Shown: positions 22,813-31,015 of the stretch, piece after piece
How the letters are laid out: each line of letters begins with the position of its first letter
Position numbering within the stretch: position 1 is the first letter of the stretch
Assembly (NCBI GenBank): GCA_934169925.1
Contig: CAKPOO010000006.1
Location: forward strand, 5,864 to 69,863
Source: an uncultured Clostridia bacterium
Lineage (GTDB): Bacteria > Bacillota > Clostridia > TANB77 > CAG-465
Direction of reading: 5' to 3'
DNA: 64,000 nucleotides
The notes under the pieces: model-generated
Database searches by the model: none
Told to the model about the DNA's origin: nothing
Seen by the model: only the letters and a program-made list of their open reading frames with translations
Translations under genes and position numbers: made by a program

Positions 22813-23349
22813 ATGAAAAAAAGAAATTACCTTGTTATTGTTTTAGCTGTAGCTTTACTTGCTTTAGCAGTAGGTTATGCGTCTTTTTCACAAAATTTAA
22901 CAATTTCAGGTACAGCAACAGCTAATGCTAAATGGGATGTTAAATTTACAAAGGCAACAATGTCTGATGTAAATCATGGTACAGCAACTGTTACTTCTGA
23001 CGATGAAATCACTATTGATGGAACTTTAGCATTTCCAGGTGATGGATTTACTATGACATCAGAAATTACAAATGCTGGAACTTTAGCTGCAAAATTAACA
23101 GAATTTACTTTAGTAGATGATCTAGGAAATGAATTTTCTAATGATAATATAACTGTTTCAATTCCAAACATTGTTACAGATGGATCTGAAGTTATTGCTG
23201 CTGGTGCAAAATGTCCAGTAACTATTTCAGTAAAATGGAATGAAGATTCAGAAGTAGAATCTGCTGTAGCTAAATTTAAAGTTAAATTTAAATATGAACA
23301 AGATACAACAACAGTTAATGTTCAACCAGAACATGGTGTACATCAATAA
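22813..23349 (+). CDS. TasA/camelysin-like secreted fibre protein
   Basis: 178 residues. The signal peptide (KKR, then about 18 hydrophobic residues, then VGYASFSQNLTISG) is of the kind cut by SipW. The rest is a beta-rich domain poor in cysteine, resembling TasA/camelysin: alternating Thr/Val strands and ITNAGTLAAKLTEF, a strand pattern of this family. Likely exported and assembled on the surface, by analogy with B. subtilis TasA. AGGAGGAG sets ATG 22813. Its terminator separates it from the signal peptidase gene, which suggests higher expression of the substrate. Confidence 0.75.
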   Translation: MKKRNYLVIVLAVALLALAVGYASFSQNLTISGTATANAKWDVKFTKATMSDVNHGTATVTSDDEITIDGTLAFPGDGFTMTSEITNAGTLAAKLTEFTLVDDLGNEFSNDNITVSIPNIVTDGSEVIAAGAKCPVTISVKWNEDSEVESAVAKFKVKFKYEQDTTTVNVQPEHGVHQ

Positions 23350-23361
23350 TATAAATTTACG

Positions 23362-23388
23362 AAAAAGCACCATTGAGTGCTTTTTTGT
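23362..23388 (+). terminator. Terminator after the TasA-like gene
   Basis: AAAAAGCAC (23362-23370) pairs with GTGCTTTTT (23377-23385) around CATTGA. Confidence 0.88.
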
Positions 23389-23418
23389 AGTTTATTTGAA
23401 TTAATGTGAAGGAAAGTT

Positions 23419-24600
23419 ATGCAAAAATCAAAAGTAGCAACAATTGGGATTATTATTATAATTGGAATATATGTAATATTATCAAGTATAGTTCTTATAT
23501 ATCAACATAATTTTTCTTATTTATATATAATAAATCCTGTTTTTTATATATTAATAGCTATATCTCTAAAAGTTACTATTGGTAAAACCTTAGAAAAAAC
23601 AAAGATAAAAAAAGAAGTTTTAAATTGTGTTTTAGTGGCCGTAATTTCGTATATAATTATCTATTTAATTAGTGGCCTATTTGTTACATTTGGAAAAAAT
23701 CCGTATTCAACTAATTTTGTTGGCGTATTTATAAATTGTTGGATTTTGGGAATTCCTGCAATATTAAGGGAATATATTAGATACAAATTGATTAATAATG
23801 TATACGAAAAAGATAAAATAAAAATAGCTGTTTTTATTTCAATAATATATATATTTATTGAAAGTGAAGTATATATTATTCTTTCAAAAGAAATAAGTGC
23901 AATAGTATTAATTAAATTTTTAGCTGTTACAGTATTACCACTTATTATAAAAAATATTCTATTTTCATATATTGATATGAATGCAGATTTAAAATCAGTT
24001 ATTGTATATGATTTTATAACTAGATTGTTTATGTGGACATGTCCGATACTACCGAATTCTCCTTGGATTATGAACTCAGTTATTGAGATTATGGTACCAC
24101 TTCTATGTTATATATATATTTGTTATATAAAAGGAAAAAAATATATTAATGTTTATCAAGAAAAAGTAATTGAAAACGATCCAAAAAGTTATATTGCATT
24201 TATAATTATAATAATACTTTTTATTTGGTTTATTATAGGCGTTTTTCCTGTAAAACCTATAGCGGTTGCCACTGCTAGTATGGAACCAGAAATTTTTATT
24301 GGTGATGTTGCAATTATAAAAAAGTGTAATGTTAATGATGTTATAGTAGGAGATATAATTGAGTATAGTTTAGATGATATTACTGTAATACATAGAGTTG
24401 TAAAAAAAGAACAAATAAAAGGTGAAATTTTATTTACAACAAAGGGAGATAATAATAGACAAGAAGATGATTTAAAAGTAAATGAAAGTCAACTTTTAGG
24501 AAAAGTTATTTTTAAAATTAAATATATTGGCTATCCATCAATTTGGTTACATTTATTACAAGAAGAAAAACAAGTAAATGTATCAACAGGAGATGCTTAG
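23419..24600 (+). CDS. sipW: SipW-like signal peptidase I with a multi-span N-terminal domain
   Basis: 393 residues. The C-terminal third is an S26B signal peptidase: catalytic serine S287 in ATASMEP and histidine H325 in VIHRVV in place of the bacterial lysine, as in SipW and ER signal peptidases. The first 270 residues form about seven membrane spans, far more than SipW's usual one or two. It probably cleaves the two flanking proteins that share the GYASFS signal motif. AAGGAAAG precedes the ATG. Confidence 0.85.
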   Translation: MQKSKVATIGIIIIIGIYVILSSIVLIYQHNFSYLYIINPVFYILIAISLKVTIGKTLEKTKIKKEVLNCVLVAVISYIIIYLISGLFVTFGKNPYSTNFVGVFINCWILGIPAILREYIRYKLINNVYEKDKIKIAVFISIIYIFIESEVYIILSKEISAIVLIKFLAVTVLPLIIKNILFSYIDMNADLKSVIVYDFITRLFMWTCPILPNSPWIMNSVIEIMVPLLCYIYICYIKGKKYINVYQEKVIENDPKSYIAFIIIIILFIWFIIGVFPVKPIAVATASMEPEIFIGDVAIIKKCNVNDVIVGDIIEYSLDDITVIHRVVKKEQIKGEILFTTKGDNNRQEDDLKVNESQLLGKVIFKIKYIGYPSIWLHLLQEEKQVNVSTGDA

Positions 24601-24613
24601 AAAGGAGGCGTAG

Positions 24614-25693
24614 ATGAGAGTAAAATCTAGAGTAAAAAAAGATAAAAACAATAGGTTAAGAAGATCAACTAAAATAATTTTAACTATTGTTCTTATATGT
24701 TTATTTGCTATTTCTTTGTTTACTTTAGTGAAAAATCTACTGATTTCCTCTGAAAATATAAATAATAAGAAAGAAATATATTCATATTCTAATAAATTTA
24801 ATTATAATTATGATGTTGTTTTAAAGGATAATCCATATACAGATACTAAAATATTAGGTATGGATACTACAGCATATGTTACAGATCTTATAGATTACAT
24901 TGATTTAAACTTAAATTATAATTATGATTCTGATGTTTCAAGTGATATTGAGTATACATACAAGATTACTTCAAAACTTGTTGGAATATATACTTCTAAT
25001 GGTGAAGAGCAGAATGTTTGGAATAAAAGTTACATTTTAATGGATGAACAAAAGAGTAAAGCAAGTGGTAATGGTTTTAATATAAATGAAAAAATAAAAC
25101 TTGATTTAAAAAAAGAAAATGAACTTGTAAAATCTTTTGAACAACAATTATTTATGAGTATTGATGCTAGATATATTGTTACATTAAGCGTTACATCTGA
25201 AACTATGATTGAAGAAAAATTGGTTAAGAATAATTATCAAACCACAGTTTCTATAGATTTAGGTTCAAAAACTACATCAATAAAAGGTGATAATAATAAA
25301 GATAATAGACAATATGTAACAAAAGATGTTATACAAACAAGAAGTATTAATAAAGTTGAAGTATCTATAGGTGTTGTATGTTTTATACTAGCAATAATAA
25401 TATTTAGAAAATTGTCAAAATCTGAAACATCTAGATTTATAAGAAATGATTACAGAATTGAACTTAATAAAATTCTTAGATTGTGTCAAGATAAGATTGT
25501 ACAAGTTAGTAATAAAATTGAAGTCAATCAAACAAATGTCATTGATGTTAAAGACTTTGGTGAAATTATCAAATTATCAGAAGAATTGTTTAAACCGATA
25601 CTTTATTGGACTGATACAGATGAAGATGAATCTTGGTTTTGCGTTGTAAGTAACAATGTAAGTTATAGATATATTTTAAAAAGTAAAGGTTAG
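24614..25693 (+). CDS. DUF5305-like membrane protein
   Basis: 359 residues. One membrane segment near residues 20-43, an extracellular region of about 200 residues rich in beta-strand residues, a second span near residues 252-268, and a cytoplasmic tail of about 90 residues. The layout and its place beside a SipW-type peptidase match the DUF5305 family. It may help assembly or secretion of the surface protein; the function is not known. AAGGAGG at 24601-24607 sets ATG 24614, and the gene shares a unit with sipW. Confidence 0.7.
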   Translation: MRVKSRVKKDKNNRLRRSTKIILTIVLICLFAISLFTLVKNLLISSENINNKKEIYSYSNKFNYNYDVVLKDNPYTDTKILGMDTTAYVTDLIDYIDLNLNYNYDSDVSSDIEYTYKITSKLVGIYTSNGEEQNVWNKSYILMDEQKSKASGNGFNINEKIKLDLKKENELVKSFEQQLFMSIDARYIVTLSVTSETMIEEKLVKNNYQTTVSIDLGSKTTSIKGDNNKDNRQYVTKDVIQTRSINKVEVSIGVVCFILAIIIFRKLSKSETSRFIRNDYRIELNKILRLCQDKIVQVSNKIEVNQTNVIDVKDFGEIIKLSEELFKPILYWTDTDEDESWFCVVSNNVSYRYILKSKG

Positions 25694-25717
25694 ATAAATT
25701 TTGTCTAACCTTTTTAT
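25684..25717 (+). terminator. Terminator after the DUF5305-like gene
   Basis: AAAGGTTAGA pairs with TCTAACCTTT, then T-run; the stem covers the stop codon. Confidence 0.88.
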
Positions 25718-25730
25718 TTGGTGTGATATT

Positions 25731-26549
25731 ATGAAATATAAGTTAAAAAGAAAACATAGAAAAAATATTAAAATGATGTACGTTTTTTTAGTTATTTTAG
25801 TAGTATTAATTGGATTAAGTGTTGGATATGCATCTTTTTCATCAAATTTATTTATTACGGGAAAAATATCTTTAGGAGGTAATAATAGTTTAATAGATAA
25901 AGTTGTTGACACTGGTGATGGTCTTCATAAAATAGATGATGATAAATACTATTTTGTAGGAAAAAATGTAGATAATTATATAAAATTAATGGGAAAAAAT
26001 AATGAAGTAGATTCCACTATATGGAGAATAATAGGAATTGATAAAAATGGTATAAAATTAAGAAAAGAAGAAAGTATTGGAAATATTGCTTGGAATACAA
26101 AAGGTTCTAAAGTCTGGGCAGATTCAAGTTTGAATGAAAAGTTAAATGGTGACTTTTATGCATCATTGAGTAATAGCATTAATCTTAATCAATTAGTTCA
26201 AAATCCAATTTGGAATATCGGAGAATCTAAAGATGGTATATCTATATATTCAAATGTTGAATATCAAGGAACAGTATATAGCGCAAAGCCAGTTGGACTT
26301 ACAACAATAGAAGACTATAAATATACTGGCAACTCTGATGGATGGATGAAAGAAGGTAATTTCCAATGGACAATTACGGCGTATTATGGAAATTCAACAG
26401 TATATAGAATAAATGCAACAGGTAATTCTAGAAATTCAAACGTTACATACGAATCTATTGTAAAACCAGTAATATATTTAAAAGCTAATGTAAAACTAAA
26501 AGGTAGTGGAAAATATGATGATCCATATATTGTAGTTACAGCAAATTAA
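25731..26549 (+). CDS. Second SipW-type secreted surface protein
   Basis: 272 residues. Positively charged N terminus, hydrophobic core and the cleavage-zone motif VGYASFSSNLFITG, nearly the same as in the TasA-like protein at 22813. The mature part has TIWRIIGIDKNGIKLRK and SLNEKLNGDFYASL, features of a surface domain seen in many Firmicutes exported proteins with 'WRIIGI' motifs (DUF6273-like; my recognition). ATG 25731 is chosen since the longer ORF begins in the previous terminator. Probably a second substrate of the local signal peptidase. Confidence 0.7.
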   Translation: MKYKLKRKHRKNIKMMYVFLVILVVLIGLSVGYASFSSNLFITGKISLGGNNSLIDKVVDTGDGLHKIDDDKYYFVGKNVDNYIKLMGKNNEVDSTIWRIIGIDKNGIKLRKEESIGNIAWNTKGSKVWADSSLNEKLNGDFYASLSNSINLNQLVQNPIWNIGESKDGISIYSNVEYQGTVYSAKPVGLTTIEDYKYTGNSDGWMKEGNFQWTITAYYGNSTVYRINATGNSRNSNVTYESIVKPVIYLKANVKLKGSGKYDDPYIVVTAN

Positions 26550-26553
26550 AATA

Positions 26554-26584
26554 TAAAAAAATGAGCAGCTATTAGCTGCTCATT
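26554..26584. terminator. Bidirectional terminator, strongest for the rfb operon
   Basis: ATGAGCAGCT (26561-26570) pairs with AGCTGCTCAT (26574-26583). The T-run lies on the minus strand side (A-run at 26555-26560), so it mainly ends rfbB transcription. Confidence 0.85.
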
Positions 26585-26607
26585 TGTGTTATTGTATTTT
26601 TTAGATC

Positions 26608-27630
26608 TTATTTGTTATCATACATTGTATGATAATAGTTCTGATACTCGCCAGATATGATATCTTCCCACCAAGATTTATTGTTTAAGTACCAATTTAT
26701 TGTTTCTTTGATACCATCTTCAAATTTTGTCTCAGGAAGCCAGCCAAGTTCTTTATGAATCTTTGTTGGATCAATAGCATAACGCATATCATGACCTTTA
26801 CGATCTTTTACATAAGTAATCAAGCTTTCAGGTTTTCCAAGTTCCTTGCAGATAAGCTTTACAATGTCAATGTTTGCCATCTCATTATGACCACCTACAT
26901 TATAAACCTCGCCAACTTTTCCTTTGTGAATGATAAGATCAATTGCCTTGCAATGATCCTTAACATATAACCAGTCTCTTACATTCAAACCATTTCCATA
27001 TACTGGTAAAGGTTTATCATGTAAAGCATTGATTATCATTAAAGGAATAAGCTTCTCTGGAAAATGGTAAGGACCATAATTGTTAGAACACCTGCTTATA
27101 GTTACTGGTAATCCATAAGTTCTATAATATGCCATTACAAGTAAATCTGCAGCGGCCTTTGAAGAACTATATGGACTTGATGTATGAATTGGTGTTTCCT
27201 CTGTAAAGAACAAATCTGGTCTGTCAAGAGGTAAATCACCATACACCTCATCAGTAGATACCTGATGATATCTTTCAATGCCATATTTCCTGCAAGCATC
27301 CATTAAAACAGCTGTACCGATTATATTGGTATTTAAAAATACCTCCGGATTTTCAATAGATCTATCAACATGACTTTCTGCAGCAAAGTTTACCACGATA
27401 TCTGGCTTTTCCTTTTCAAATAATTTGTAAATTGCATCTCTATCTGTGATGTCAATTTTTTCAAACTTGAAGTTAGGATTATCCATGACACTTGAAAGTG
27501 TTGATAAGTTTCCTGCATATGTTAAAGCATCTAAGCAGACAATTTTATAGTCTGGATGAGTTTCCAACATATGGAAAATGAAATTAGATCCAATGAATCC
27601 AGCACCACCAGTTACAAAAACTTTTTTCAT
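26608..27630 (-). CDS. rfbB: dTDP-glucose 4,6-dehydratase
   Basis: 340 residues. Second step of dTDP-L-rhamnose synthesis: converts dTDP-glucose to the 4-keto-6-deoxy sugar. Short-chain dehydrogenase fold with TGGAGFIGSNF for NAD, STDEVYGDL with the catalytic Thr-Asp-Glu, and YSSSKAAAD with Tyr/Lys. Last gene of the rfbDACB operon. Codons contain more G and C than in surrounding chromosomal genes, which suggests acquisition of the whole block. Confidence 0.96.
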   Translation of the reverse strand: MKKVFVTGGAGFIGSNFIFHMLETHPDYKIVCLDALTYAGNLSTLSSVMDNPNFKFEKIDITDRDAIYKLFEKEKPDIVVNFAAESHVDRSIENPEVFLNTNIIGTAVLMDACRKYGIERYHQVSTDEVYGDLPLDRPDLFFTEETPIHTSSPYSSSKAAADLLVMAYYRTYGLPVTISRCSNNYGPYHFPEKLIPLMIINALHDKPLPVYGNGLNVRDWLYVKDHCKAIDLIIHKGKVGEVYNVGGHNEMANIDIVKLICKELGKPESLITYVKDRKGHDMRYAIDPTKIHKELGWLPETKFEDGIKETINWYLNNKSWWEDIISGEYQNYYHTMYDNK

Positions 27631-27640
27631 AAGAACCCTC

Positions 27641-28216
27641 CTATAAGTCTTTAAATAAATCTGTGTTTCTAAGTTCCTTTAAATTTGGCCAAACTGCATC
27701 TTTTGGAGAAGTGTTTATCTTTGTATCACTGTCAAATGGCCATTTAATTCCAATATCTGGATCGTCCCATTTAACACCACCTTCTGCTGCAGGATTAAAA
27801 TCACTATCTACTTTGTAACAAAAAGTTGCAAAATCAGATAACACATAAAATCCATGTGCAAAACCTCTAGGTATCATAAACATCTTACAATTATCTTCTG
27901 ATAAGATAACTCCGTAATATTTACCGTAGGTTTTACTACCTGGTCTTAAGTCGACAGCTACATCATAAACAGTACCTTCAGTACATCTAACAAGTTTTGC
28001 CTGAACATTTTCTTTCTGAAAATGTAGACCTCTAAGAACACCTTTTGAAGATCTAGACTGATTATCCTGAACAAATTCATAATCAAGTCCTATCTCTTCG
28101 AATTCTTTCTTAGAATATGTTTCCATAAAGTATCCTCTATTATCGCCAAACTTTGTGGGCTCTACAACATAGAGCCCCTCAAAGTTGGCACACTGAGTTT
28201 TAGTAAATTTTGACAT
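27641..28216 (-). CDS. rfbC: dTDP-4-dehydrorhamnose 3,5-epimerase
   Basis: 191 residues. Cupin-fold epimerase acting on the product of RfbB. GLHFQKENVQAKLVR holds the substrate-binding histidine, and FMIPRGFAHGFYVLSD is the family signature. It overlaps the rfbA stop by one base (28216), so the two are translationally coupled. The C terminus is slightly longer than that of E. coli RfbC (about 185 residues). Confidence 0.95.
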   Translation of the reverse strand: MSKFTKTQCANFEGLYVVEPTKFGDNRGYFMETYSKKEFEEIGLDYEFVQDNQSRSSKGVLRGLHFQKENVQAKLVRCTEGTVYDVAVDLRPGSKTYGKYYGVILSEDNCKMFMIPRGFAHGFYVLSDFATFCYKVDSDFNPAAEGGVKWDDPDIGIKWPFDSDTKINTSPKDAVWPNLKELRNTDLFKDL

Positions 28217-29100
28217 TACTTTATTTCTCCTTCCGCAACCTTAATTAAATACTTACCATATTCAGTTTTTTCAAGCTTTTTGCCAAGAGCAAGTAACTGA
28301 TCCTGGTCAATATATCCTTTCTTGTATGCAATTTCTTCTATACAAGAAATATAAAGACCCTGACGTTTCTGTACAGTTTCGACAAAGTTTGCAGCCTGGA
28401 GTAACATATCTGGATTTCCTGTATCAAGCCAAGCAAAGCCTCTACCAAGTGTTTCAACACTTAAAATACCTCTTGATAAGTATTCATTGTTTACACTTGT
28501 GATTTCTATCTCATTTCTTTTTGAAGGAATGACATTCTTAGCTATCTCTATAACATTGTTGTCATAGAAATAAAGACCTGGTACAGCATAGTTAGACTTT
28601 GGAACTTCTGGTTTTTCTTCTATAGATAACGCCTTTCCATTCTTATCAAAATCTACAACACCGTATTCCTTTGGATTTGATACATACTTTCCAAAGATTG
28701 TTGCACCACCATGGTTTTCAACTCTGTTAACAGCAGACATAAGTGTGCTACTAAATGACTGGCCATAAAATAAATTATCACCTAATACAAGTGCAACACA
28801 GTCCTTGCCAATGAAATCTTCGCCAATGATAAAAGCATCAGCAAGTCCACGAGGAGTTTCCTGTACTTTGTATTCAAATTTCATACCAAGAAAACTGCCA
28901 TCACCAAAAAGTTCCCTGAAAGTGTCAATATCTCTTGGAGTAGAAATGATTAATACTTCCTTTATACCAGCAAGCATTAAAGTTGACAAAGGATAATAGA
29001 TCATAGGCTTATCATAAACTGGCATAATCTGCTTTGAGATTGCCTTAGTTAATGGATAAAGTCTTGTTCCTGAACCACCTGCTAAAATAATACCTTTCAT
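28216..29100 (-). CDS. rfbA: Glucose-1-phosphate thymidylyltransferase
   Basis: 294 residues. Makes dTDP-glucose from glucose 1-phosphate and dTTP, the first committed step. [13 protein letters not shown] is the nucleotide-binding loop; [14 protein letters not shown] and VLGDNLFYG are also typical. Full-length. Sits between rfbD and rfbC with two to three bases between stop and start of neighbours. Confidence 0.96.
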   Translation of the reverse strand: MKGIILAGGSGTRLYPLTKAISKQIMPVYDKPMIYYPLSTLMLAGIKEVLIISTPRDIDTFRELFGDGSFLGMKFEYKVQETPRGLADAFIIGEDFIGKDCVALVLGDNLFYGQSFSSTLMSAVNRVENHGGATIFGKYVSNPKEYGVVDFDKNGKALSIEEKPEVPKSNYAVPGLYFYDNNVIEIAKNVIPSKRNEIEITSVNNEYLSRGILSVETLGRGFAWLDTGNPDMLLQAANFVETVQKRQGLYISCIEEIAYKKGYIDQDQLLALGKKLEKTEYGKYLIKVAEGEIK

Positions 29101-29102
29101 AG

Positions 29103-29963
29103 TTAAATTTCCTCCTTGTAATTGTCTAAGTAGTTTGAAAGTGCAAAAGCATAATTATCTGGAAAAATACCGATATCATGCAATTTCTTTTTAGAAAGCT
29201 GTGAATTGTGTGGGCGAGTTGTTGGAGTAGGATACTCCTCAGATGGAATTCCTACTACCTTTGTGTCAAGGTTAAGGTAATTAAAAATTCTTTCTGCAAA
29301 CTGTGCCCATGAACAAAAGCCCTCACCTGTAGCATGGTAAATACCATAACTAGGGTTCTTTTTAAGAATTTCTTCTATGATCTTGCATAGTGTAACAACA
29401 CTTGTAGGAGAACCCCACTGATCATTTACAACTTTTACCTCATCGTGATCTTTTGCAAGACGTAACATAGTCTTTACAAAGTTTTTACCATTGTGACCGT
29501 ATAACCAAGCAGTACGTAAGATGTAGTACTTATTAGCTTCAGCTGCCCTTAATTCACCGTTATACTTTGTATAACCATAAGCTGATACGGGATGTGGTAA
29601 ATCTGACTCCTCGTATGAAAGATTAACATCAAGTTTTCCATCAAATACATAATCTGTACTTATGTGGATCAATGTTGCATCTACATAGTTAGCAGCACGT
29701 GCTAAGTTTTCAACGGCATCAACGTTGAGTTGATATGCAATTTCAAGGTTATCTTCACAACCGTCTACATTTGTGTAAGCTGCACAGTTTATAATGTAGT
29801 CTGGTTTTAAGAAGTTAATTATTGCATCAACGCTATAAGGATCACAGATGTTAATCTCATCCTTGTCGCCACCAAAGACCGTGTAATTAGGATCTTTAGA
29901 AAGTCTTTCATAAAGCTCAGAACCGAGCATACCTTTGTTACCGATTACTAAAATTTTTTTCAT
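29103..29963 (-). CDS. rfbD: dTDP-4-dehydrorhamnose reductase
   Basis: 286 residues. Final step: reduces the 4-keto group with NADPH to give dTDP-L-rhamnose. [10 protein letters not shown] replaces the usual nucleotide loop, STDYVFDG is the conserved core, and YGYTKYNGE supplies catalytic Tyr/Lys. First gene of the operon, with GGAGAT before the ATG. The sugar is probably used for a cell-wall rhamnan or capsule; no glycosyltransferases for it lie in this block. Confidence 0.95.
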   Translation of the reverse strand: MKKILVIGNKGMLGSELYERLSKDPNYTVFGGDKDEINICDPYSVDAIINFLKPDYIINCAAYTNVDGCEDNLEIAYQLNVDAVENLARAANYVDATLIHISTDYVFDGKLDVNLSYEESDLPHPVSAYGYTKYNGELRAAEANKYYILRTAWLYGHNGKNFVKTMLRLAKDHDEVKVVNDQWGSPTSVVTLCKIIEEILKKNPSYGIYHATGEGFCSWAQFAERIFNYLNLDTKVVGIPSEEYPTPTTRPHNSQLSKKKLHDIGIFPDNYAFALSNYLDNYKEEI

Positions 29964-30057
29964 GATTAATCTCCTATTCTTTGTGTAATAACAAACATCG
30001 AAATGCTTGTAACTGCTAAATATAGTTAATTTAGCTTAACATAATGCTACGTAAATT

Positions 30058-30086
30058 ATTATATCATAGATTATGTGTTTAGTCAA
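30058..30086 (-). promoter_or_regulatory. Promoter of rfbDACB
   Basis: On the minus strand TTGACT (30086-30081), 17-base spacer, TATAAT (30063-30058), preceded by TGA. The leader to rfbD is about 90 bases. Confidence 0.8.
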
Positions 30087-30125
30087 ATTTTGATTTTTTG
30101 TTGTAAAAATAACAATTAGATTCTA

Positions 30126-30155
30126 TTGATATTTTTTTAAAAATTAGTATATAAT
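30126..30155 (+). promoter_or_regulatory. Promoter of the hypothetical gene at 30177
   Basis: TTGATA (30126-30131), 18-base spacer, TATAAT (30150-30155). Confidence 0.65.
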
Positions 30156-30176
30156 AGTTATATATTTGGAGGAATT

Positions 30177-30869
30177 ATGAATAAATCAAAATTTTTTATT
30201 ACAATAATTATCATTCTTTCTTGTGCACTTATTATTTCTTTAGTTTTATTTTTTACTCTTAATTCAAACGGTAAAATAAATCAAGGTGCTTTTAGAGTAA
30301 ATGACGTAGTTTTAAAATCATATGTTAGCATTGAAGAAAAACAAGATGAAAATGAGGTAATTGAAGAATTATCAAATATGGTTTTAGATATTTCTCAGAA
30401 TAATAATTTACAAATATATATACAAAAAAATTTAGAAGCAAGTAGAATTACTATTGATAAGATTTCTACTACATATCCTAAAAAAATGGGAGATCTTGTT
30501 TTTTATCAGTTAGGTAATGAAAATAAAGTAAATTTAACGGAAAAATCAGAAGAATATGATTTAAATTTAATTGAACAAGAAGAGCAGTATTATCTTGATT
30601 TAAATATTGATAATATAAATTGTTTAAAAGATATGAATGTTCCAAGCGTAACTAAAGTTGTAAGATTTGATGGTACAATATTAGAAAATTTAAATACAAA
30701 AATTGATGATTATACATATAAAATTTCATTTAATTTAAATATATATGATGAAACTGGTAAGAAAAATGTTTGCAAAGTTTCTCTTGATTTACCAAATTCT
30801 GATTTGATAAACAGTGGAACAACTATTATAAGACAAGATACATCAAAGTATGTATTTTCAGTAAAATAA
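30177..30869 (+). CDS. Hypothetical membrane-anchored protein
   Basis: 230 residues; not recognised. A hydrophobic segment at residues 6-28 looks like a signal anchor or signal peptide without lipobox. The rest is polar and would be extracellular; it ends in strand-rich sequence. GGAGG precedes the ATG. The SRP RNA gene follows 40 bases downstream with its own promoter, and I see no terminator between. Confidence 0.7.
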   Translation: MNKSKFFITIIIILSCALIISLVLFFTLNSNGKINQGAFRVNDVVLKSYVSIEEKQDENEVIEELSNMVLDISQNNNLQIYIQKNLEASRITIDKISTTYPKKMGDLVFYQLGNENKVNLTEKSEEYDLNLIEQEEQYYLDLNIDNINCLKDMNVPSVTKVVRFDGTILENLNTKIDDYTYKISFNLNIYDETGKKNVCKVSLDLPNSDLINSGTTIIRQDTSKYVFSVK

Positions 30870-30878
30870 AATTTTTAC

Positions 30879-30907
30879 TTGATTTTATGCAAAAAGTATT
30901 ATATAAT
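30879..30907 (+). promoter_or_regulatory. Promoter of the SRP RNA gene
   Basis: TTGATT (30879-30884), 17-base spacer, TATAAT (30902-30907). Confidence 0.75.
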
Positions 30908-30911
30908 TTTA

Positions 30912-30999
30912 GTGTGCCAAACGATAGAGAGTTTGTGAACCTTGTCAGGTCCGGAAGGAAGCAGCAATAAGCAGATATATCTATGTGTTTGGTGCATTT
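30912..30999 (+). ncRNA. ffs: Signal recognition particle RNA, small bacterial type
   Basis: The core GTCAGGTCCGGAAGGAAGCA is the conserved Ffh-binding region with its GGAA tetraloop. The ends TGCCAAAC and GTTTGGTGCA pair to close one long hairpin of about 88 bases, followed by a T-run. There is no Alu domain, so it is the short 4.5S-like form rather than the long Bacillus scRNA. dnaX begins about 17 bases later, a gene order common in Firmicutes. Confidence 0.95.
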
Positions 31000-31015
31000 T
31001 TTATGAGGTGATAAT

